A stretch of DNA of 64,000 nt, taken from contig CAMCAZ010000008.1 of assembly GCA_945872795.1 (NCBI GenBank), positions 1 through 64,000 of the forward strand. Reading direction: 5' to 3'. The notes under the pieces were generated by a model, which saw only the letters and a list, made by a program, of their open reading frames with translations, did not search any database and was not told the origin of the DNA. The stretch comes from Chryseobacterium gleum. Lineage in GTDB: Bacteria; Bacteroidota; Bacteroidia; Flavobacteriales_F; PHOS-HE28. Below, piece by piece: positions 26,153 to 34,838 of this stretch. Numbering within the stretch: the stretch's first letter is position 1; each line of letters begins with the position of its first letter. Made by a program: the position numbers and the translations under genes.

Positions 26153-26194
26153 CCGAATTCTCTCTGCGCCTTTGCGTCTTTGCGGCCGATTCTC

Positions 26195-27277
26195 ATGAGC
26201 GACCTTCTTTCCAAACTGTCCGCCCTGCACGATCGTCGGGAGGAGATCGGCAAGCAGCTCGCCGACCCCAGTGTGATCGCCGATCAGAAGCGCTTTGTGG
26301 AGCTGAACCGCAGCTACCGCGACCTGGAGCCCATCGACCAGGCCTTCCACCGCTTCCGGCGCATGCACGATGACCTTGCCGGTGCCGAGCAGATGCTCCG
26401 CACGGAAAAGGACCCGGACATGTTGGACATGGCCCGTGCCGAGCGGGATGATATGCGTGCCGCCATCGATGCCATGGACGAGGAGGTGCGCTTGATGCTG
26501 GTGCCCAAGGACCCCAACGACTCCCGCAACTGCACCGTGGAGCTGCGTGCCGGCACCGGCGGGGATGAGGCCAGCCTTTTTGCGGGTGACCTCTATCGCA
26601 TGTACACCCGCTACTGCGAAGGCCGCGGCTGGAAGATCGAAGTGGCGGACGTGAGCGAAGGCACCGTGGGCGGCTACAAGGAAGTGGTCTTCAATGTGAT
26701 CGGCGATGGGGCCTATGGTGTGCTGAAGTTCGAGGCCGGCGTGCACCGGGTGCAACGTGTGCCTTCCACCGAGGCCAGTGGACGGATCCACACCAGCGCC
26801 GCCACCGTGAACGTACTGCCCGAGGCCGAGGAGACCGATGTGGAGCTGAAGGAGAGCGATGTGAAGATGGAGACCGCGCGAAGCGGTGGTGCGGGCGGGC
26901 AGAACGTGAACAAGGTGGAGACCAAGGTGCGCCTCACGCACATCCCCACCGGAATGGTGGTGATGTGCCAGACGGAACGCAGCCAGTTGGGCAACCGCTT
27001 GAAGGCCATGACCATGCTGCGCACCAAGCTCTACGAGGACAAGGTGCGCGAGGTGGAAGCCGCCATTGCCGCCCAGCGCAAGAGCCAGGTGAGCAGCGGC
27101 GACCGCAGTGCCAAGATCCGCACCTACAACTTCCCACAGAGCCGCGTCACCGACCACCGCATCGAATTCACCGTGCATAACCTGCCGCAGGTGCTGAACG
27201 GTGAGCTCCAGGAGGTCATCGACGCCCTGCAGCTGGCCGAACGCACGGAGAAGCTCAAGGCTGAAGCGGGGATCTAG
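26195..27277 (+). CDS. prfA: peptide chain release factor 1
   Basis: 360 residues from the ATG at 26195 (MSDLLSKL), identical in length to E. coli RF1. A start five codons earlier is possible but less typical. It recognises UAG and UAA in the ribosomal A site and triggers peptide release. Seen: stop-codon reading motif PST in [14 protein letters not shown] (RF1 type; RF2 would have SPF), and the catalytic GGQ at residues 234-236. Its leader contains the repetitive stretch CTTTGCGTCTTTGCG (around 26168-26184). Confidence 0.97.
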   Translation: MSDLLSKLSALHDRREEIGKQLADPSVIADQKRFVELNRSYRDLEPIDQAFHRFRRMHDDLAGAEQMLRTEKDPDMLDMARAERDDMRAAIDAMDEEVRLMLVPKDPNDSRNCTVELRAGTGGDEASLFAGDLYRMYTRYCEGRGWKIEVADVSEGTVGGYKEVVFNVIGDGAYGVLKFEAGVHRVQRVPSTEASGRIHTSAATVNVLPEAEETDVELKESDVKMETARSGGAGGQNVNKVETKVRLTHIPTGMVVMCQTERSQLGNRLKAMTMLRTKLYEDKVREVEAAIAAQRKSQVSSGDRSAKIRTYNFPQSRVTDHRIEFTVHNLPQVLNGELQEVIDALQLAERTEKLKAEAGI

Positions 27278-27280
27278 GTT

Positions 27281-27408
27281 GATCAGAAGATCAGAAAATG
27301 AGATGATCAGAAGATCGGCCTCTGCCATGGTCGGTGTGCACTCCCTCGCACCCTCGCGAATCCCGTGCATTCCATTTTCTGATCGTCTGATCGTCTGATC
27401 ATCTGATC
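27281..27408. repeat. two opposed arrays of a GATC-containing octamer
   Basis: Left array (27281-27316): copies of GATCAGAN with GATC at 27281, 27289, 27305 and 27313. Right array (27373-27408): the same octamer inverted, GATC at 27381, 27389, 27397 and 27405, exactly 8 bases apart. The 12-mer GATCAGAAAATG occurs in both arms in opposite orientation. A 56-base unique segment lies between. This fills the gap between prfA and pyrF. Confidence 0.8.
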
Positions 27409-27416
27409 TTTGTCCC

Positions 27417-28241
27417 GTGACGCGCACCGACCTCCTCGCCACCATCCGCCGCAAGAAGAGCCTGCTCTGTGTAGGACTCGATACCGAGGAACACCTGGTC
27501 CCCGAACACTTCCGGGAGGAGAGCCACCCGGTCCGCGCCTTCAACGAGGCCATCGTGGAGGTGACCCACGACCTGGCCGTGGCCTACAAGCTGAACCTGG
27601 CCTTCTACGAAGCGCACGGCGACCAGGGCTGGCTGGACCTGGAGGCCACCATCGCCTACATCCGCAGCAAGGGCGATTGTTTCATCATCGCCGATGCCAA
27701 ACGCGGTGATATCGGCAACACGGCCCGCAAATATGCCGAGGCCTTCTTCGACAAGCTGGACGTGGACGCCGTGACCCTTTCGCCCTATATGGGCCGCGAC
27801 AGTATCACGCCCTTCGTGGGTCGCGCCGGAAAATGGGCCATCGTGCTGGGCGTGACAAGCAACGCCGGTGCCGAGGACTTCCAGTTCCTGCCCGTGAACG
27901 GACGTCCGCTCTTTGAGACCGTCATCGAACGCACCGCCCAATGGGGTGGTCCTGAAGACCTCATGTTCGTGGTGGGGGCCACCCGTCCGGAGATCCTTGC
28001 CCGGGTCAGGGCCTTGGCCCCACGGCACTTTTTCCTCGTGCCAGGCGTCGGTGCGCAAGGAGGAGACCTCCAAGCGGTGATGGATGCGGGTATGACCTCG
28101 GACGGAGGCCTGCTCATCAACAGCAGTCGTGGAGTGCTTTATGCCGGGAAAGGGGAGGACGCCATTCCTGCGGCCCGCGGTGCCGCTCAGGAGCTGCAGC
28201 AGGCCATGGAGAAGGCATTGCGCGGGAAAGGAGTGATCTGA
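27417..28241 (+). CDS. pyrF: orotidine 5'-phosphate decarboxylase
   Basis: 274 residues from a GTG start at 27417 (the family begins close to KKSLLCVGLDTE, and no suitable later start keeps it). It decarboxylates OMP to UMP, the last step of UMP synthesis. Seen: CVGLDTE, catalytic lysine/aspartate region ADAKRGDIGNTA, LSPYMGRDSI and the phosphate-binding end VPGVGAQGGDL. Length and motifs place it in the longer type 2 PyrF group. A -7-like GATCTTTG (27405-27412) lies only 4 bases before the start, so the transcript may be almost leaderless or come from prfA. Confidence 0.95.
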   Translation: MTRTDLLATIRRKKSLLCVGLDTEEHLVPEHFREESHPVRAFNEAIVEVTHDLAVAYKLNLAFYEAHGDQGWLDLEATIAYIRSKGDCFIIADAKRGDIGNTARKYAEAFFDKLDVDAVTLSPYMGRDSITPFVGRAGKWAIVLGVTSNAGAEDFQFLPVNGRPLFETVIERTAQWGGPEDLMFVVGATRPEILARVRALAPRHFFLVPGVGAQGGDLQAVMDAGMTSDGGLLINSSRGVLYAGKGEDAIPAARGAAQELQQAMEKALRGKGVI

Positions 28242-28333
28242 AAAGCTGGTCCCAACTGGATCTCATGGGATCTGGGGAGAAGTGCGGACGGGGACCGACC
28301 TGGCTTCCTGTTGGAATGACCCTGTTGGATGGC

Positions 28334-28342
28334 TATATTATG
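28334..28342 (+). promoter_or_regulatory. -7-like element before the DUF2851 gene
   Basis: TATATTATG, a partial match to TAnnTTTG, 41 bases before the ATG at 28384. TTG sequences lie upstream but without the standard spacing. Confidence 0.35.
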
Positions 28343-28383
28343 CGTCACGAGATCGACGGCAATTCCGTCATCTCCCGACACGC

Positions 28384-29808
28384 ATGAACAGCTCCTTCGC
28401 GATCCCACCCTCAGCCATCGGGACCAATGGTCCATCGACACAGCATATGCGTGTGATCCGGTCAGCAGCACGAACGCCCAATGTGTTGCTCGAACCCGGC
28501 TTTCCCTACGGGGAGGACCTTCTCCAGTTCATCTGGGAACAGCGCTTGTTCGACCAGCACGCCCTGCGCACGGCGGATGGACGCCCGGTGGAGGTGCTGA
28601 GGCCGGGCCGTATCCAGGACGATAGCGGCCCCGATCTCAGCGGTGCCGAGGTCCGCATCGATGGACAGCTCTGGTCAGGCACTGTGGAGGTCCATCTGCG
28701 CAGCAGCGAATGGAACGCCCACGGTCACCAGTACGATCCGGCCTATGAGAACGTGGTGCTCCACGTGGTCTACGAGCACGATGCCGAGGTGTGCACCCAC
28801 AGCGGCCGCCTGTTGCCCACGGTGGAGTTGATGCCGCGGATCAGCAGCGAACGCATCGCTATGCACCAAGCCCTCATGCGCGGACAGGGCTTCGTACCCT
28901 GTGCGCGCCAGCTCTCTGGCATGGACCATGTGCTCACCGGCCCGTGGCTGGAGCGGGTGCTCGTGGAACGTCTGGAGCGCAAGACCGCCTCGGTGGAGCA
29001 GCTGTACGAGCAGCTGGGCCGTGATCCCTCCGCCACGCTCTACCACATGCTGGCGCGCGCCTTCGGCATGCAGGTCAACGCAGAGCCGTTCTCCATGCTG
29101 GCCCATGCCCTGCCCATGCGCATGGTGCAGCGCTACCGGGACGATGCGCTGCGCACCGAGGCCCTGCTCTTCGGGCAGGCCGGCATGTTGCAGGTGGATC
29201 ATGTGGATGACCATCCCCGCCTTCTCCAGCGCGAACATGCCCTGCTCCAACGCATGCACGGGCTGCGCCCCATGCCCCTGGCCGCGTGGAAGTTCGGTCG
29301 CATGCGGCCGTTCAACCTCCCCACGGTACGCATCGCCCAGTTCGCACGCTTGATCGCGCGCTGCGATGGTTCGTTCGCCGACCTGCTGCAGGCCACTCGC
29401 GCCGATGAACTATACGCGCTGCTCGAGGTCTCTGCGGGCGATTACTGGACCACCCATTTCACCTTCGACCATCCGAGCCGTGCCCAGCCCAAGCACCTGG
29501 GACGCATCGCTGCACAGCACCTGATCATCAATGCGCTGGTACCCACCCTCTTCGCACTGGGTCGGTTGCAGGGCCGCCAGGCGCTCTGCGACCGTGCGAT
29601 GGACCTCCTGGAGCAGCTGCCCGCTGAGCGCAACAGCCTGCTGGAAGGCTGGAGCATCCTCGGCCTTAAGGCCGACACCGCCGCCCGTGGCCAGGCCCTG
29701 ATCGAGCTGCGGAGCTCCTATTGCATGCAGAAGCGCTGCATGCAGTGCACCATCGCCCGGCAGTTACTGCGATCACCGCGCATGGACCGGTCCGCTCCCT
29801 TCACTTGA
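28384..29808 (+). CDS. DUF2851 family protein
   Basis: 474 residues from the ATG at 28384. The ATG at 28444 is an alternative, since family similarity begins at about FPYGEDLLQFIWEQRLFD. Seen: LLQFIWEQRLFD, VLRPGRIQDDSGPDLSGAEVRIDG, WSGTVEVHLRSSEWNAHGH, DPAYENVVLHVVYEHD and a C-terminal cysteine cluster in YCMQKRCMQCTIA. These are the hallmarks of DUF2851, a Bacteroidota family with no established function. No signal peptide or membrane segment, so probably cytoplasmic. The D/E/H-rich front region and the terminal cysteines hint at metal binding (inference). Confidence 0.85.
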   Translation: MNSSFAIPPSAIGTNGPSTQHMRVIRSAARTPNVLLEPGFPYGEDLLQFIWEQRLFDQHALRTADGRPVEVLRPGRIQDDSGPDLSGAEVRIDGQLWSGTVEVHLRSSEWNAHGHQYDPAYENVVLHVVYEHDAEVCTHSGRLLPTVELMPRISSERIAMHQALMRGQGFVPCARQLSGMDHVLTGPWLERVLVERLERKTASVEQLYEQLGRDPSATLYHMLARAFGMQVNAEPFSMLAHALPMRMVQRYRDDALRTEALLFGQAGMLQVDHVDDHPRLLQREHALLQRMHGLRPMPLAAWKFGRMRPFNLPTVRIAQFARLIARCDGSFADLLQATRADELYALLEVSAGDYWTTHFTFDHPSRAQPKHLGRIAAQHLIINALVPTLFALGRLQGRQALCDRAMDLLEQLPAERNSLLEGWSILGLKADTAARGQALIELRSSYCMQKRCMQCTIARQLLRSPRMDRSAPFT

Positions 29809-29854
29809 CCTTGCCGGCAGGTTCCGCCTATCTTGGTGCCCTCGTAGAAGGATC

Positions 29855-31075
29855 ATGCGCTTTCCAGGCCTCCTCACCATCGCCATGGTCGTTCCGCTTT
29901 CGGGCTCCCAGGTACTTGCCCAATGTGCGGCGGATGCGGGTCCCTCACGCACGGCCTATGCCGGTTCAACCACGGTACTGGGTGGACCGACAGCGGGGGA
30001 GGGGCAGCCTCCGCTCACCTACGCGTGGGCTCCAGTGAATGGGCTATCGGCCACCAACGTCCCGAACCCCACCCTGCTCGTTCAGTCCCAGCCGATGACC
30101 TACACGCTCACCGTTACCGATGATTTCGGGTGTACGGCGACCTCCTCTGTCACGGTCCAGGTGGCAGCGGCTCCCTACCTGCGTGTCCAATTCGCCAATG
30201 GACGGGAGACCAATTTCGTACTCAATAATGTGGCACGGCTCACTTATGTGGACGGAGACCTCTATGTGGTTCAGCGCAATGGTCAGGTGAATTATTGGAA
30301 CCTCTCCATCATCGACCATTACGAGTACATCATCCCGAACAGCGTGGCACCGCATACGCTGGAAGTGCGGGCCCTGTTGGGTGGTGCATACAACGGCGCC
30401 GTCGGGCTCATGACGGATTCCCTGCGGGTCATGGCGCTGATCCCCGCTGCCGAACCCTACGAAGGATCTGCCGGTGTGCACGAGCCTTCCGCTCAGGTAT
30501 CCCTGGACGTGCTGCAGGTCACAGGTCCTGATGCCATCGTGGATTGGGTCCTGCTCCAGCTTCGGGACGCCATCGCCCCCGACCGTATCCTTTGGTCACG
30601 GTCCTGCCTGATCCAGCGCGACGGTGATATCGTTGCCACGGATGGCACCTCGTCCATTACGGTCCCCTTCATCGGACACCCGGTGCATGTGGCCGTGCTG
30701 CATCGCAATCACCTGGCTGCCATTACGGCCGGGGCGATCGAGCTGGGGCCGGGGCAGAACACCATGGACCTTACGGATCCTTCGGCCTGCCTGCCCGGTT
30801 CCATGGATGTGGTGAACGGCATGGGGGTGATGCCTCCGGGTGATGTGAACGGGGATGGGCGCATCTCATACACCGGGCCATCGAACGACCGTGATGTGGT
30901 CCTTTCCAGGATCGGCGGTGCGGTACCCACGGCAACGGCCACAGGGTATCTCATAGAGGATGTGAACATGGATGGCCGTGTGCGTTATGTGGGCGCGGCC
31001 AACGACCGGGATGTGATCCTGCAGACCATTGGAGGTTCTGTACCCACTGTCGTACGCCAACAGGTGATACCATAG
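29855..31075 (+). CDS. secreted PKD / dockerin-like repeat protein
   Basis: 406 residues. A signal peptide ends at VLAQ (residue 23). Residues 24-107 are PKD-like (YAWAPVNGLS, YTLTVTDDFGCTAT). About 112-155 hold a short module, FANGRETNFVLNNVARLTY, that has counterparts in the next two genes. Near the C-terminus are two acidic repeats, DVNGDGRISYTGPSNDRDVV and DVNMDGRVRYVGAANDRDVI, resembling dockerin/EF-hand calcium sites. There is no T9SS tail. It is the first gene of a three-gene operon: the next start is 3 bases past its stop. A TATCTTGG element lies at 29829-29836. Function unknown; a cell-envelope or secreted structural role is an inference. Confidence 0.8.
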   Translation: MRFPGLLTIAMVVPLSGSQVLAQCAADAGPSRTAYAGSTTVLGGPTAGEGQPPLTYAWAPVNGLSATNVPNPTLLVQSQPMTYTLTVTDDFGCTATSSVTVQVAAAPYLRVQFANGRETNFVLNNVARLTYVDGDLYVVQRNGQVNYWNLSIIDHYEYIIPNSVAPHTLEVRALLGGAYNGAVGLMTDSLRVMALIPAAEPYEGSAGVHEPSAQVSLDVLQVTGPDAIVDWVLLQLRDAIAPDRILWSRSCLIQRDGDIVATDGTSSITVPFIGHPVHVAVLHRNHLAAITAGAIELGPGQNTMDLTDPSACLPGSMDVVNGMGVMPPGDVNGDGRISYTGPSNDRDVVLSRIGGAVPTATATGYLIEDVNMDGRVRYVGAANDRDVILQTIGGSVPTVVRQQVIP

Positions 31076-31078
31076 GCC

Positions 31079-32188
31079 ATGGAACGAAGCAACCTGCTCC
31101 TCTGCGCTCGCTGCATGTTCCTCGCCATGATGAGCGTTTGCATGTACACGCAGGGTATGGCTCAGCCGGGGATACGGGTGCACATGCACGATGGCACCCG
31201 GATGGATGTTCCCTTCGCCGCCATCGATCGCGTGACGCATGGCCAGGACCCGGTGACCGAGCTTCCTGAGCTGCCCGCCATTTCCATCTCCATGACCGCG
31301 CCGCGCCATTTCCGTGTGGCGGCCCCCGCAGCCAACTCCAACGGAAGCCTCGTCTTCGCGCGGGGTATCTGTTGGGCGCGCAACCGCGATCCCGAAGCAC
31401 GCGATAGTGTGCTGCAAACCGCGGTGGACGGTTCGCTGGTGGATACCCTCTTCATCAACGTGGAGAGCACCGGATTCCGGTTCCGCAGTTATGCCATCGG
31501 CAACGGAACGGTGCATTATGGGCCCGTTGCAGTGTTGCAGACACCGGTCTATCCCCCAGGCTCGGGGGTGGTCGATGTGGATGGCAATGCCTATGCCACT
31601 GCGCAGATCGGTGCGCATGAGTGGATGCTCGAGAACCTGCGTGCATTGCGCTATGCCAACGGCGGATCCATCACCCGGATGGACGCTGCGACCGACTGGC
31701 AATATGCCGATGAAGGGGCATGGAGCTACCCGCAATTGGATGCACAGGGTCAGGCTGCGGTGTACGGTCCCCTGTATAACGGGTATGTGATCGATGATGC
31801 GCGTAATGTCTGCCCCACCGGCTGGCATGTGCCCAACGAGGACGATTGGAGGTCCCTGGAGCAGGCTGTAGGGGTGCCCGAGGCCGAACTGGGTAACATC
31901 GGTGTTCGGGGTGATGCGCAGGGCGCAGGTGGTGCACTGAAGGCCGTTCCCTATTGGTCCCCCCCGAACTCGGGCGCCACCAACGCCTCCGGATTTGGTG
32001 CCAGGCCGGGTGGTCTGAGGGCCAGCTTCGACGGGGGCTTCTATGACGATGGCTACAGCGGCTTCTTCTGGGTGGACACGGGGGCAGGGCTGCCGATGGT
32101 GCGGTCTTTGGCCCATGACAACGCTGGTGTGAGCAGGGTTCAGACCAACGTGCGCTCAGGTGCCAGTATCAGGTGTGTAAAGGATTGA
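31079..32188 (+). CDS. FISUMP-domain secreted protein
   Basis: 369 residues. A signal peptide ends at QGMAQ (residue 29), followed by a short HMHDGTRMDVPFAAIDRV module, then a fibronectin-III-like part (GICWARNRDPEARDS ... YGPVAVL). From about residue 163 to the end is one FISUMP domain (Fibrobacter succinogenes major paralogous domain): VDVDGNAYATAQIGAHEWML, ENLRALRYANG, NVCPTGWHVPNEDDW and the final SIRCVKD. FISUMP proteins are surface or secreted in Bacteroidota and Fibrobacterota, biochemical role not established. Three bases after the preceding stop and four before the next start: translationally linked operon. Confidence 0.88.
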   Translation: MERSNLLLCARCMFLAMMSVCMYTQGMAQPGIRVHMHDGTRMDVPFAAIDRVTHGQDPVTELPELPAISISMTAPRHFRVAAPAANSNGSLVFARGICWARNRDPEARDSVLQTAVDGSLVDTLFINVESTGFRFRSYAIGNGTVHYGPVAVLQTPVYPPGSGVVDVDGNAYATAQIGAHEWMLENLRALRYANGGSITRMDAATDWQYADEGAWSYPQLDAQGQAAVYGPLYNGYVIDDARNVCPTGWHVPNEDDWRSLEQAVGVPEAELGNIGVRGDAQGAGGALKAVPYWSPPNSGATNASGFGARPGGLRASFDGGFYDDGYSGFFWVDTGAGLPMVRSLAHDNAGVSRVQTNVRSGASIRCVKD

Positions 32189-32192
32189 TGCC

Positions 32193-34391
32193 ATGACCCA
32201 CGCCAAGCCCACCCTCTCATTCGTGCGTGCACTGGTCGTTCTGGTCGTTGCTGTTCTTTTCATGCAACAAGCCCAAGGCCAGTCCAACGTGATCATCCGT
32301 CGCCCATCGGCGCCCCCGATCGTGGTGCCGGTCGTGGCCGTGGACAGCATCGTTCATGAGCTCAGACCCGGTGATGGTGCCACCCCGCCCGTGCTGTCGC
32401 AACTGGAGGCGGATAACTGCTGCTCCTATGTCTTCGACCTCACCTCCATGCACTTCACCTTTGGTACGGTGCTATCCAACGGAGGCGCGCCGGTGATATC
32501 CACCGGTATCTGCTATTCCCGGCAGCCATCGCCGCAGGTAACGGACAGCTTGCATTACACCTCCACATCCCTGGAGCTCACCGCATTGCCGTTCGGCACC
32601 ACCCTCCATGCCCGTTCCTTCGCTGTGAACAGGGTGGGGGTGGGCTACGGCCCCGAAATGGTCCTCACCACCGCGTCGGACCCCACACCGGTCGTAACCC
32701 TGGACAGCATCCGGCAGGTGACCTCACGCACGGCACGCGTGCATGGTGCGGTCGCTGCCTGGGGCCAGCCTGCTTCCCAGTCCGGCCAGTTCCAGCGGGG
32801 CTTCGAGTTCTCCACGCAGCCCTGGCCTACGGACCCGTCCAATGTCCAGATACTCGTTGTGGCCGGTGTGGATTCCGGACACTATGCGCTGGACCTTTCC
32901 GCGCTGATGCCGGAAACGCGCTACTACGTGCGCGCTTTCGCGCAGAACTCCCTGGAGCGGTCGACCAGTGATACGGCCAGCTTCGTCACCAGGTGCGCCG
33001 ACTTCTTCAACGATGCGCTCGGCTTCGATCAGTGCTGTTTCGAGGAGTTATTCTGCCCCGAGGGCACCAACTGTGTGCCCTGCAGCAACTACGGTTCCCT
33101 TGTTGACATCGACGGGAACGTATACAAGACGGTGTGGATCAACAATGCCCGCTGGATGGCCGAGAACCTCAGGACCACGCGCTACGCCGACGGCACGCCC
33201 ATCAACCACATCACTGACAACGGACAATGGTCCGGTGCATCACAGGGGGGCTGGTGCACGCCGTACAACAGCACGGACCCGTATGTGATCCGAAGTCAGG
33301 GCCGTCTTTACAATTGGTACGCTGCCACCAGCTGGCGCAATCCCTGTCCCAACGGCTGGCACGTGCCCACCGATGACGAATGGAACGGGATGTTGGACTC
33401 GCAGCCCTTCGATGACGATGGCAACAGCGAGGCGGCACGCACCCTGAAGACCGCGGCCCAGGGCTACTGGACCCCCACCGGCAATTCATACTACGATGGG
33501 GTCAATTGGACGGGCTTCTCCGCAATCTCCACTGGTTCCCGCCAGGATAATGGGTCCTTCAGCGGTCAAAACGAATGGGGCTGGTGGTGGACCTCCAGCG
33601 TGGACCAATACAACCTGGCCATCGGGCGCGGCATGGGTTATGGGCAGTTGAACGTGCAGGCGGATAACACGGACAAGACGAAGGGCTTCGCGCTGCGGTG
33701 CATGCAGGACCCTACACCCACGTTCGACCTGTACCAAGTGGGGCCGGGCGTGGATGATGTGGATGGCAACCATTACCCCTCGGTGATCCTCAACAATGGC
33801 CAGGAGTGGATGGCCTCCAACCTGCGCACCACTCATTACCGGGATGGTGCGGTCATTCCCGAGGTCACGCAGAACCAGGGGCAGGGGGGCTGGTGGTACA
33901 ACAACCAGCCGGCCCGCTGTTACTGGCAGAACGACCCTGCGAACGCCGGTCTGGGGGTGATCTACAACGGCGCCGCTGCCCGTGAGCCGAGGGTGTGCCC
34001 GGCCGGTTGGCATGTGCCCACGGACGGTGAATGGCATGCTTTGGCACTGTTCCTTGATCCTGGCGCGGTCAGCGACATTACTGTACCGGTGGAAAGCCCT
34101 TCAGCAGGTGGCAAGCTGAAACGGTTCGGTACGTTGGTCTGGACCTCACCGAACGTGGGTGCGGACAATGCGGCCGGCCTCGATATCCTCCCCAACCCGA
34201 CACGGGATTTTATGACCGGGAACTTCTCCACTTCCTTCGGCAGTGCTGCATGGCTGTGGGCGCGTGACCAGATCGGATCGAGCGTTGCGGATTCGCAATA
34301 TGCGCGGCGCCTGCTTTTCAACAACGCCCACCTGGAGCGTTATCAAGAGGATCCGGCGAACGGGTACATGATCCGGTGCGTCCGCGATTGA
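32193..34391 (+). CDS. secreted protein with two FISUMP domains
   Basis: 732 residues. A signal peptide ends at AQGQ (residue 30), followed by a short RRPSAPPIVVPVVAVDSI module, then two fibronectin-III-like regions (about 75-265; GICYSRQPSPQVTDS and YYVRAFAQNS). FISUMP domain 1 spans about 304-508 (DIDGNVYKTVWINNARWMAE, CPNGWHVPTDDEW, FALRCMQD) and FISUMP domain 2 about 520-732 (DVDGNHYPSVILNNGQEWMA, CPAGWHVPTDGEW, MIRCVRD). The two copies are clearly diverged, so the duplication is old. Last gene of the operon starting at 29855. No T9SS sorting tail is visible. Confidence 0.88.
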   Translation: MTHAKPTLSFVRALVVLVVAVLFMQQAQGQSNVIIRRPSAPPIVVPVVAVDSIVHELRPGDGATPPVLSQLEADNCCSYVFDLTSMHFTFGTVLSNGGAPVISTGICYSRQPSPQVTDSLHYTSTSLELTALPFGTTLHARSFAVNRVGVGYGPEMVLTTASDPTPVVTLDSIRQVTSRTARVHGAVAAWGQPASQSGQFQRGFEFSTQPWPTDPSNVQILVVAGVDSGHYALDLSALMPETRYYVRAFAQNSLERSTSDTASFVTRCADFFNDALGFDQCCFEELFCPEGTNCVPCSNYGSLVDIDGNVYKTVWINNARWMAENLRTTRYADGTPINHITDNGQWSGASQGGWCTPYNSTDPYVIRSQGRLYNWYAATSWRNPCPNGWHVPTDDEWNGMLDSQPFDDDGNSEAARTLKTAAQGYWTPTGNSYYDGVNWTGFSAISTGSRQDNGSFSGQNEWGWWWTSSVDQYNLAIGRGMGYGQLNVQADNTDKTKGFALRCMQDPTPTFDLYQVGPGVDDVDGNHYPSVILNNGQEWMASNLRTTHYRDGAVIPEVTQNQGQGGWWYNNQPARCYWQNDPANAGLGVIYNGAAAREPRVCPAGWHVPTDGEWHALALFLDPGAVSDITVPVESPSAGGKLKRFGTLVWTSPNVGADNAAGLDILPNPTRDFMTGNFSTSFGSAAWLWARDQIGSSVADSQYARRLLFNNAHLERYQEDPANGYMIRCVRD

Positions 34392-34449
34392 GTGGTTCGT
34401 CGTATTGTTCGTAGCTTTCGCTCGTAGCATAGCGAGCGCCATCCGGAAC

Positions 34450-34680
34450 ATGATCGACCGCATCAAGACCCATTTCGAACAGCAGGCCTTCGGCGTTTGT
34501 GAGTGGTGGGCGGGCAAGCTCAACATCAAGGCCGAGCAGGTCCGGCTATCGTTCATCTACCTCAGCTTCATCACGGCCGGTGTGCACTTGGTGGCCTACC
34601 TCGTGATGGCCTTCGTCCTCCAGCACAAGGAGCGCATCAAACAACCGTTCAAGCGCCGCAGTACGGTGTGGGACATCTGA
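34450..34680 (+). CDS. PspC-domain small membrane protein
   Basis: 76 residues from the ATG at 34450 (MIDRIKTHFEQQAF); the frame is open upstream to 34405 but family similarity starts here. The pattern GVCEWWAGKLNIKAEQVRLSFIYLSFITAGVHLVAYLVMAFVL matches PspC: a short cytoplasmic GVC-x-A-LNI-x-VRL segment followed by one membrane helix (in pieces: VRLSFIYLSF, HLVAYLVMAFVL). In proteobacteria PspC participates in envelope-stress signalling; in Bacteroidota stand-alone PspC proteins are common and their role is unclear. It is a single gene between the FISUMP operon and an ion channel. Confidence 0.8.
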   Translation: MIDRIKTHFEQQAFGVCEWWAGKLNIKAEQVRLSFIYLSFITAGVHLVAYLVMAFVLQHKERIKQPFKRRSTVWDI

Positions 34681-34838
34681 GCTGCACCACGGGCCGACTT
34701 CATCCACGGCCAGTGTCTCCCTCGGAGCATTGAAAAGCCGCATGTCGAGCTCATTTCCGTTGTCCGCCTAACGGTGCTCAGGTCCACCATCTGTCGGGCC
34801 GATTACCTTTCGGCCAACCAAAGTGGCCTTCCAACTCC

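Noticed and set aside
26160-26186. Repetitive leader CTTTGCGTCTTTGCG before prfA as a promoter
   Set aside because: It contains TTTG twice but no TAnnTTTG at the right distance; similar sequences seem common between genes in related organisms, from memory only.
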